Both the position numbers and the translations under genes were made by a program. From Lachnospiraceae bacterium UBA7054 (GTDB taxonomy: Bacteria > Bacillota > Clostridia > Lachnospirales > Lachnospiraceae): DNA of 30,573 bases. Positions 6,588 to 12,588 of this stretch are shown one piece after another. Position 1 is the first letter of the stretch; each line of letters begins with the position of its first letter. The DNA lies in assembly GCA_002492725.1 (NCBI GenBank), contig DLAF01000054.1:38705-69277 (forward strand), given 5' to 3'. Under the pieces are notes generated by a model. It was not told the DNA's origin. It searched no databases and saw only the letters and a list, made by a program, of their open reading frames with translations.

Positions 6588-8459
6588 TCATCCGAGAAGA
6601 CTAAGCAGCATACTCGACTGCTGGTTTGCCTGCGACAACATGGATGCCCCCGCCTGCATTAAAATCTGGTTGTTGGAATAGCCGACCATCTCTTCCGCTA
6701 TATCGGTATCCCTGATCCTGGACTCCGCCGCCGCCGTATTTTCCGCAATATTATTCAGATTATTGATTGTATGTTCCAGGCGGTTTTGTATCGCACCATA
6801 TTCACTGCGCACCGTGCTGACCATCTTGATTGCCGCCTTAATCTCATCAATCGCCATATCAGCATCTTCCGTCGTTTTCACATTGGTAGCCGATAATCCC
6901 AGCGCGGCCGCATTCATCTGGTAGAGCGGCACTTCGATGTGCTGCCCCGCCTCGGCGCCTACCTGCAGCTCCAGCTGTTTTTCTTCGGAGACATCGCCCA
7001 TAGGCTGGTTTGACGGATCTGACAGATCTCCGGAGCCGCCTGTAATGCCGCCGGTGCTTCCGTCAAGCACCCCGCTGACACCGAGTGTATTTGTAATTAC
7101 GGAACCCGCACCGCCCAGAGATTCATAAGATAATCTGCGGACAAATTCCAGCGCTCCGCCGCTGCCGTTCGTAATACGGCTCGTGATCGTCGATGCAGAC
7201 ACTCCTGTATGCTTCTGTATTGCCGCATCAAGGGAACTGCCTTTGATCAGTTCACCCATGATTTTATCCATACCAGCGGCAATGTTTGCGCCTGTCACAG
7301 CACCGCCGCCGTTTGCCAGCCACCCCGCATAAGCTGCCGCCAGATATCCGTGCCCGTATGGCCTGTTGGCCGGCGTGTATTTACTCAAGTACGACTTTAT
7401 ATTTGCATCCTGACTGGTATCATCCGCATCCGTCAACTGCTTTGCATAGGCAATCAGCGAATTATTCCAGTTGGTTGGAAATCCGCCTCCCGAAAGTTGC
7501 GCAACGCCCTCAACAAACCACTCCGGCAATTCCTTAGCCATTTTTTTCGGCATCACATACTGCATCACGGAATGTGTCAGTTCATGGGCTATGGTTGACT
7601 GCAGAACATTTGCCATGCTCCCGCTTCCGTCCGCATCCGCCGCCGTAAAATCTTTGGTATCAAACTGAATCTGCAGATTAAATCCTCTGTTGGTCGATCC
7701 GCCGGATGTATAATACTGATAGCTTGCCTTCGCCAAAATTTTTCCTTTCACGTCTATTGGCGAAGCTTCTATCTTGATATTCAGCGTCTCGCTGCCAATT
7801 TCATTTTTCAGTGAAGGAAAAGCATCGAAGATCTGCGCCGTCGCCGTCGGTATCAGATCCGTTGCGATTTTTGTCGCCAGCGCTCCCCCCGCCGAAGTCG
7901 GATTCACAGCAGCACGTCCCGCAGGACCTGCTGCGGCAGCATTGCTGCTCATCGAATTTATGGACACCGATCCGTCCGCCATATGATAAGTCAAATCAAA
8001 GGAATAAACATTTGATTGTCCGTGCGTCGGCTTAAGACCGTTATCCGGGAAAAGACGGATTTCATTAAATGTAGTATTCTGCGCTGTCTTGTCAATCTCT
8101 GTCTTAAGCTGCTGCACCTCGGCATCAATCATCAGACGGTCATCATCCTGCAGGGTGCCCGTCGCCGCTTTGATCGACAATTCATTGGCGCGCTGCAGCA
8201 TATCGTGTACCTCATTCAGGGCGCCCTCTCCAATCTGTACCATGGAGATGCCGTCCTGTGCGTTTGCTGCAGCCTGCGTCAGGCCACGCATCTGTCTGCG
8301 CATTTTTTCGGAAATAGAAAGACCCGCCGCATCATCAGCCGCTCTGTTGATACGGTATCCGGAAGACAGTTTTTCTGTACTTTTGGCACTCGCCTTCGTG
8401 GTTATGCCAAGCTGGCGATTCGCGTTGATCGCAAGCATATTGGTCTGTACTGAAAACAT
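6588..8459 (-). CDS. Flagellin with inserted metalloprotease domain (flagellinolysin)
   Basis: This 623-residue protein is a flagellin with a protease in its surface-exposed region. Residues 1-140 are a canonical D0/D1 N-terminus and about 505-623 a canonical D1/D0 C-terminus ending in MLLSLLG, so it should polymerise into the filament. Between them is a domain of about 350 residues with the zinc motif HELTH (292-296; catalytic E293) and a downstream WFVEG in which E317 is the likely third zinc ligand. That arrangement is typical of gluzincins (Peptidase_MA clan). The variable part ends in a Gly/Ser-rich linker (about 446-485). Flagellins with such inserts are known as flagellinolysins and form proteolytic filaments. 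Typical Firmicute flagellins are about 270-400 residues. It has a sigma-D-type promoter and an unusual poly-G ribosome site. Substrate is unknown. Confidence 0.95.
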   Translation of the reverse strand: MFSVQTNMLAINANRQLGITTKASAKSTEKLSSGYRINRAADDAAGLSISEKMRRQMRGLTQAAANAQDGISMVQIGEGALNEVHDMLQRANELSIKAATGTLQDDDRLMIDAEVQQLKTEIDKTAQNTTFNEIRLFPDNGLKPTHGQSNVYSFDLTYHMADGSVSINSMSSNAAAAGPAGRAAVNPTSAGGALATKIATDLIPTATAQIFDAFPSLKNEIGSETLNIKIEASPIDVKGKILAKASYQYYTSGGSTNRGFNLQIQFDTKDFTAADADGSGSMANVLQSTIAHELTHSVMQYVMPKKMAKELPEWFVEGVAQLSGGGFPTNWNNSLIAYAKQLTDADDTSQDANIKSYLSKYTPANRPYGHGYLAAAYAGWLANGGGAVTGANIAAGMDKIMGELIKGSSLDAAIQKHTGVSASTITSRITNGSGGALEFVRRLSYESLGGAGSVITNTLGVSGVLDGSTGGITGGSGDLSDPSNQPMGDVSEEKQLELQVGAEAGQHIEVPLYQMNAAALGLSATNVKTTEDADMAIDEIKAAIKMVSTVRSEYGAIQNRLEHTINNLNNIAENTAAAESRIRDTDIAEEMVGYSNNQILMQAGASMLSQANQQSSMLLSLLG

Positions 8460-8463
8460 TTTA

Positions 8464-8473
8464 CCCCCCCCCC
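8464..8473 (-). promoter_or_regulatory. Ten-G tract serving as ribosome binding site of the flagellinolysin gene
   Basis: The minus strand has ten consecutive G residues ending 4 bases (TAAA) before the ATG at 8457-8459. There is no other AGGAGG-like site, so the tract itself must pair, partly by G-U, with the 16S anti-Shine-Dalgarno. Tracts of this length can slip during replication. A change in length would alter the ribosome site without touching the reading frame. Confidence 0.7.
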
Positions 8474-8589
8474 GACGAAATCAGCTTCCTTGCCAAATTC
8501 GTTATAACCGGTCTTTGCTGGCCGCTGTTATCTGTTCAGGGAATCGAATGTATCCGGTTTATGAGTGACAAAATATAACTATATTTTTT

Positions 8590-8617
8590 ATATCGGCACG
8601 CAGGCCGGATTCCTTTA
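8590..8617 (-). promoter_or_regulatory. Sigma-D/sigma-28-type promoter of the flagellinolysin gene
   Basis: The minus strand carries TAAA at 8614-8617, a 16-base spacer, and GCCGATAT at 8590-8597. This matches the Bacillus sigma-D consensus (TAAA, 15 bases, GCCGATAT) with one extra spacer base. It starts 7 bases after the scpB stop. Transcription would begin near 8583, leaving a leader of about 124 bases. Within the leader, AACCGG (8506-8511) and CCGGTT (8554-8559) could pair. Confidence 0.75.
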
Positions 8618-8623
8618 GTCCTT

Positions 8624-9193
8624 TTATATATCTAACTGCATTTCCACCTCAGACTCCGCCTGCTGCTTAAATTCTTCGATCTGCACTGCGGAAAGTTCCG
8701 GCAGTTCTTCGATGGACTTCACGCCAAAACTCCGGAGGAACTGCTCCGTCGTACCAAACAGCAGGGGCCTGCCCGGCGCATCCAGCCTGCCGACTTCTGT
8801 AATCAGTTCAAACTCCAGAAGCCTGTTGACCGCATGGTCACAGCTCACGCCTCTCACCTTCTCGATCTCCAGTCTGGTAATGGGCTGCTTGTAGGCGATA
8901 ATGGAAAGGGTTTCCAGCAGAGTGTCCGTAAGCACAAATTTTTTAGGCGTCTTCGCGATTTTGATCAGATACTCATAAAGTTCGCTCTTTGTACATAACT
9001 GCACTGCATTGTCAAGTGTAGTGAGCGCGATCCCCCTGCCCTCCTCCTGATAGGCCTGCGCCATCTCATCGAGCAGTTTCTTTGTCGTATCCTTATCTTC
9101 TTCAATCACGGCAGCCAGCCTGTCGATCTCCACCGAATCTCCCATGGTAAACAGGATTGCTTCCAGCACCGCCTTCGCCTTTTTCTTCTCCAT
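8624..9193 (-). CDS. scpB: Segregation and condensation protein B
   Basis: ScpB forms the Smc-ScpAB condensin complex that organises and segregates the nucleoid. The 189-residue protein, starting at MEKKKAKAVLEAILF, has the two winged-helix domains typical of the family, with the recognisable core LETLSIIAYKQPITRLEIEKVRGV and the glycine-rich GRLDAPGRPLLFGTTEQFL. I place the start at 9193 because AGAGGAAACGGAT precedes that ATG and it leaves a 13-base gap after scpA. A longer frame reaching 9241 would overlap the scpA end and has no family match. The acidic C-terminal tail is ordinary for the family. Confidence 0.95.
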   Translation of the reverse strand: MEKKKAKAVLEAILFTMGDSVEIDRLAAVIEEDKDTTKKLLDEMAQAYQEEGRGIALTTLDNAVQLCTKSELYEYLIKIAKTPKKFVLTDTLLETLSIIAYKQPITRLEIEKVRGVSCDHAVNRLLEFELITEVGRLDAPGRPLLFGTTEQFLRSFGVKSIEELPELSAVQIEEFKQQAESEVEMQLDI

Positions 9194-9206
9194 ATCCGTT
9201 TCCTCT

Positions 9207-9989
9207 TTAACTAACACTCGTGAGCTGCAGCGGCCCCTCATCCGCCGTATCCTTTGCCGTGATGATGATATCCGAGAAGGTATCCTCCTGCTCGATGCCG
9301 ATGCGCCCCATTTTGATCATTTCCAGGATCACCAGAAAAGTCACGATAATCTCCATTTTACTGTGCTGCTTTTCCAGAAGTTTGCGAAAACTGCAGGTCT
9401 TATGACTGCGCACATAGGCCTCCACATAAGTAGTCTTCAAATCCAGGTCGATCTCGTCTTTCTCAATCTTTCCGAAAGTGCTTCTGACGGGATCGATCTT
9501 GTCCTCCTGCCGCTTCATCGTCTGCTTAAAAATCTCGTGCAGCTTGTTTAAGGTCATATCCCCGATCAGTTCCTCATAGTTCACAGGCTGGCGGTACTGC
9601 GCCACCTCTGGCGGCAACGTCGGCCGTTTATAAAGGTTTCTCTCCGCGTCCACCATACGATCCCTGAGCTCATAGGACATATATTTGCACATCTTGTATT
9701 CCAGAAGTTTTTCCACCAGCTCCGCCCTGGGGTCTTCCTCCTCCCCTTCCTCGTTCACCTCTTTGGGCAGGAGCATCCGGCACTTAATGTCAATGAGGGT
9801 TGCCGCCATCACGAGAAACTCGCTCATAACGTTCATATCCTCCGTCTCCATCTGCTTGATATAATCCAGATACTGCTCGGTGATCTCCACGATGGGAATG
9901 TCATAGATGTCTACTTTATTCTTGTCAATCAGGTGCAGGAGCAGATCCAACGGTCCCTCAAACACCTCCAATTTCACAGGTATTGCCAT
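9207..9989 (-). CDS. scpA: Segregation and condensation protein A
   Basis: The 260-residue kleisin subunit of the Smc-ScpAB complex. The N-terminal family signature VKLEVFEGPLDLLLHLIDK (about 5-23) and the DIYDIPIVEITEQYL segment are present. The C-terminal winged helix, which binds the Smc head, lies at about 190-245. ScpA bridges Smc heads and recruits ScpB. It is directly followed by scpB and preceded by a metallophosphoesterase gene 42 bases away. The ATG at 9987-9989 follows GGACAGGCT. Length is normal for the family. Confidence 0.95.
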   Translation of the reverse strand: MAIPVKLEVFEGPLDLLLHLIDKNKVDIYDIPIVEITEQYLDYIKQMETEDMNVMSEFLVMAATLIDIKCRMLLPKEVNEEGEEEDPRAELVEKLLEYKMCKYMSYELRDRMVDAERNLYKRPTLPPEVAQYRQPVNYEELIGDMTLNKLHEIFKQTMKRQEDKIDPVRSTFGKIEKDEIDLDLKTTYVEAYVRSHKTCSFRKLLEKQHSKMEIIVTFLVILEMIKMGRIGIEQEDTFSDIIITAKDTADEGPLQLTSVS

Positions 9990-10031
9990 AGCCTGTCCTT
10001 TCTTTTCTTGTTTAACCGCTTCTTGGCCAGA

Positions 10032-10892
10032 TCACTGCTTGTCCGGCATAAGATCTATCACGATCAATTCCCCCGGATTAAAGATCCGAATCGGTATCGT
10101 GTGGCTGCTCAGCCCCCGGCTTAAAATCATCGTACTGCCATACTCCCTAAAGAGACCGCCGTCATATCTGGGAAACAGCGTAAGACTCGGCGAGAGCACA
10201 CCGCCCAAAAACGGCAGGCGCATAATGCCGCCGTGCACATGACCTGACACCACCAAATCCGCGCCCCAGTCCGCGTAAGCGTCAAAATAGACCGGATTGT
10301 GGGCAATCAGCAGCTGAAATTTGTCCCTGTCGGGTACCCCTAAAATCTTTGGCAGATAGGACGACTCCATGGGCGCCCGCCTTAAATGCTTATAATAATA
10401 CCTGTCGATCTGCGCACCGCAGACCGAGATATTCCATGCCGGCAGATAAGCCGCTTCATTGATAAGCGGCTCTATCCCCGCTTTTTTCAGACCCGCAATA
10501 TAGCCCTCATACATGCCCGGATACTGCTCCGGATAAAGCCCCAGGCGGTACTCATGATTTCCCATGCCGTAATACACCGGATAGCTTTTGGCTAACCTCT
10601 CCATCAAGGAGAGCGCATGAGAAAAATCCGCGCCCTTCTCCGCGGTCAGCATGTCCCCCGCCACCAGAATGCCATCCGGTGAGATTTCCTCAATGGCAGA
10701 AAGCAGCCTGTCATTTTCTTTTCCGAAAGACTTATTATGCAAATCCGCCAGCAGGACAAATTTACAGGGCTTTGTCAGTTTTTTTGATCTGATTTCATAG
10801 GTGCGCGTCACAAAGCGGTTACTGTCAAATACTGCCGAGAGCAGCGCAATCAAAACAATCCCACAGATAACCGCTATCATGCACTCTGCCAT
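10032..10892 (-). CDS. Membrane-anchored metallophosphoesterase (YkuE/YaeI-like)
   Basis: A 286-residue calcineurin-like phosphoesterase with an N-terminal membrane helix (about 4-22). Metal-binding motifs are in the expected order: DLH at 50-52, GD at 79-80, GNHE at 111-114, H198 in IAHNP, and GHVHGG at 217-222. Family members hydrolyse phosphoesters at a dinuclear metal site; related YkuE/YaeI proteins act at the membrane surface or outside it. I choose the ATG at 10890-10892 because AGGGGGAATT precedes it. A longer frame up to 11033 runs into the upstream carboxypeptidase gene and adds residues without family similarity. The substrate is not predictable from sequence. Confidence 0.88.
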   Translation of the reverse strand: MAECMIAVICGIVLIALLSAVFDSNRFVTRTYEIRSKKLTKPCKFVLLADLHNKSFGKENDRLLSAIEEISPDGILVAGDMLTAEKGADFSHALSLMERLAKSYPVYYGMGNHEYRLGLYPEQYPGMYEGYIAGLKKAGIEPLINEAAYLPAWNISVCGAQIDRYYYKHLRRAPMESSYLPKILGVPDRDKFQLLIAHNPVYFDAYADWGADLVVSGHVHGGIMRLPFLGGVLSPSLTLFPRYDGGLFREYGSTMILSRGLSSHTIPIRIFNPGELIVIDLMPDKQ

Positions 10893-10920
10893 AATTCCCC
10901 CTGTCTTAAGCCAACTTATA

Positions 10921-10953
10921 TGCATCAGCAGAATAAAAACGTCTGCTGATGCA
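10921..10953. repeat. Perfect 12-bp inverted repeat between carboxypeptidase and phosphoesterase genes
   Basis: TGCATCAGCAGA (10921-10932) and its exact complement (10942-10953) are separated by 9 bases. No U-tract follows on either strand, so it is not a classical intrinsic terminator. It lies in the gap between two same-strand genes and could terminate weakly, protect mRNA or bind a regulator. Confidence 0.6.
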
Positions 10954-11005
10954 CGCATATAGTTTATCACACAGCCTACCTCACCGCAATCGGCGAACTT
11001 CTGTT

Positions 11006-12190
11006 CTATCGGCTCATCAGGAAGCGCTTCCACACCTTTTTACAGTAATCTCTGTAGCGCGCCTTCTCGACATTCTTTGTCGCAAGAATGGATACACTGC
11101 CGATGCGGGTGCCGTTTAATTTGTAGACCGCCTCACCGACCGCATCTCCCTCGGCAACAGGTGCCACCACCACGCCGGGCAGACTGATTTCCTTTTCTAT
11201 TTCATTGATGTTATTTCCGGCCGTATCCAGATAATAAAACGGAGACGCATAATGCAGATTCACCGTATCTTCCACACCACCCTCTACCTTCTGCGCCGGA
11301 AGAGGATCCGTATTCTCATCCTGATACATCTGACTCACGCTGTAACCGTAGCTTAGAAGCGACATGGCATCCTGGAATCTTGTCTTGGGATCCGGTGCCG
11401 CCATCACCACGGCGATCATCTCCATGCCGTCCTTATTCGCGGTAGCGGACAGGCAATAAAGCGCTTTTGATGTGGAGCCGGTCTTTAAGCCCGTCGTAAA
11501 CTCATACTGTTTTAACAGCTTATTGGTGCTGGAGAGCGTAAAAGCGCTCGTGCCGCGGGCCGTTTTATGCTCGATATCTTCCATCCAGATTTTGGTATAA
11601 TCAAAGACTTCAGGGTATTTCGTGATTAGCTCCCTGGACATAATGGCCACGTCCCTGGCCGAAGAATAATGTCCGTCGGAATCCGTCAGGCCGCAGCAGT
11701 CTTCAAAATGCGTATTCTGCATCCCTAATGCCTCCGCCTTCTCATTCATCAGCTTGACAAACTCCGCCTCGCTTCCCGCTATGTACTCCGCCACCGCAAC
11801 GCTGGCATCATTGCCGCTCGCCACCGCGATACACTTGATCATGGTCTCCAGCGTCTGCGTCTCACCCTCCTCCAAAAAGACCTGCGACCCGCCCATGGAC
11901 TGGGCATATGCACTGGTGGTCACCTGATCTTCCAGATGGATCCTGCCGCTCTTTAGATGTTCAAAGATAAGAAGCAGGGTCATAATCTTTGTTATGCTGG
12001 CCGGACTTCTCCTCGTGTCTGCATCCTGCTCACAGACCACCTGTCCTGTGGACGCTTCCATCACGATATAAGACGGCGTGGCAACCTCCGGCGCCGCACT
12101 GACTGTTATGGTCAATACAGTAAACAGGGAATTTACCAGGATTGCTCCCAGCACAAACCAAATGATAATTCGTTTCTTTGCTCCGCGCAA
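11006..12190 (-). CDS. D-alanyl-D-alanine carboxypeptidase (S11 family, second copy in the window)
   Basis: A 394-residue exported S11 peptidase. A signal segment covers about 8-32. The catalytic motifs are SITK at 65-68 (nucleophile S65), SGN at 125-127 and KTG at 236-238. The C-terminal beta-domain follows, with a basic tail instead of the hydrophobic tail of the other copy at 4805-6076. It removes terminal D-Ala from peptidoglycan. The start is a TTG at 12188-12190 preceded by GGGGGTGACTTAG. The ribosome site lies inside a perfect palindrome, which may restrain translation. It is the first gene of a run leading to the phosphoesterase and scpAB. Confidence 0.92.
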   Translation of the reverse strand: MRGAKKRIIIWFVLGAILVNSLFTVLTITVSAAPEVATPSYIVMEASTGQVVCEQDADTRRSPASITKIMTLLLIFEHLKSGRIHLEDQVTTSAYAQSMGGSQVFLEEGETQTLETMIKCIAVASGNDASVAVAEYIAGSEAEFVKLMNEKAEALGMQNTHFEDCCGLTDSDGHYSSARDVAIMSRELITKYPEVFDYTKIWMEDIEHKTARGTSAFTLSSTNKLLKQYEFTTGLKTGSTSKALYCLSATANKDGMEMIAVVMAAPDPKTRFQDAMSLLSYGYSVSQMYQDENTDPLPAQKVEGGVEDTVNLHYASPFYYLDTAGNNINEIEKEISLPGVVVAPVAEGDAVGEAVYKLNGTRIGSVSILATKNVEKARYRDYCKKVWKRFLMSR

Positions 12191-12236
12191 ACTAAGTCAC
12201 CCCCGGGGGTTCTTATTTACTATAGTTATGCGGAGC
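12180..12236 (-). promoter_or_regulatory. Nested inverted repeats over the TTG start and ribosome site
   Basis: The perfect 12-base palindrome ACCCCCGGGGGT lies at 12199-12210 and contains the likely Shine-Dalgarno GGGGGTGA. It is enclosed by a 7-bp inverted repeat, GCTCCGC (12180-12186) with GCGGAGC (12230-12236), which brackets the TTG start. The mRNA could fold so that start and ribosome site are buried. Confidence 0.45.
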
Positions 12237-12240
12237 CATA

Positions 12241-12272
12241 TAAGAAAAGAACAGGGATGTAACTCCCTGTTC
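12241..12272 (-). terminator. Intrinsic terminator after rpsU
   Basis: A perfect 9-bp stem, GAACAGGGA (12249-12257) with TCCCTGTTC (12264-12272), has a 6-base loop. On the minus strand it is followed by TTTTCTTA. It begins 10 bases after the rpsU stop and fits a Rho-independent terminator. Confidence 0.85.
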
Positions 12273-12281
12273 CCGGTAATC

Positions 12282-12458
12282 TTAGTTATACTTGCGCTTT
12301 CTAGCTGCTTCGGACTTTTTCTTACGTCTTACGCTGGGCTTCTCGTAATGCTCTCTCTTACGAATCTCCTGCTGGATCCCCGCCTTTGCGCAGCTTCTCT
12401 TGAAGCGGCGTAACGCGCTGTCCAAAGTCTCGTTTTCTTTTACGATTACGTTTGACAT
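12282..12458 (-). CDS. rpsU: 30S ribosomal protein S21
   Basis: A 58-residue basic protein beginning MSNVIVKENETLDSALRRFK and ending in a lysine/arginine-rich tail (EAARKRKYN). It matches the full length of bacterial S21, a small-subunit protein near the mRNA exit site that assists initiation. The ATG at 12456-12458 is preceded by GGGAGGT. It has its own strong promoter upstream and an intrinsic terminator downstream, so it is transcribed alone, with possible read-through from alaS. Confidence 0.97.
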   Translation of the reverse strand: MSNVIVKENETLDSALRRFKRSCAKAGIQQEIRKREHYEKPSVRRKKKSEAARKRKYN

Positions 12459-12532
12459 TCCGCACCTGACCTCCCTTCAGTCCCAGAGTATTTCGACTGA
12501 TTGGGTTATTTGCGTGTTCTCACACAACACAA

Positions 12533-12560
12533 ATTATACCACATTTTAGAAGAGCGTCAA
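12533..12560 (-). promoter_or_regulatory. Strong sigma-A promoter for rpsU
   Basis: The minus strand reads TTGACG (12555-12560), a 16-base spacer, and a perfect TATAAT (12533-12538). Transcription should start near 12525, giving a leader of about 67 bases before rpsU. It begins 28 bases after the alaS stop. Confidence 0.85.
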
Positions 12561-12588
12561 CCGAAAAATGTAAAAATATTCTTTTTTC

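Noticed and set aside
9194..9241. N-terminal extension of ScpB
   Set aside because: It overlaps the scpA end; the start at 9193 has a good ribosome site and family-typical length.
10893..11033. N-terminal extension of the metallophosphoesterase
   Set aside because: It would overlap the upstream carboxypeptidase gene and lacks a ribosome site; the ATG at 10892 has AGGGGG at proper distance.
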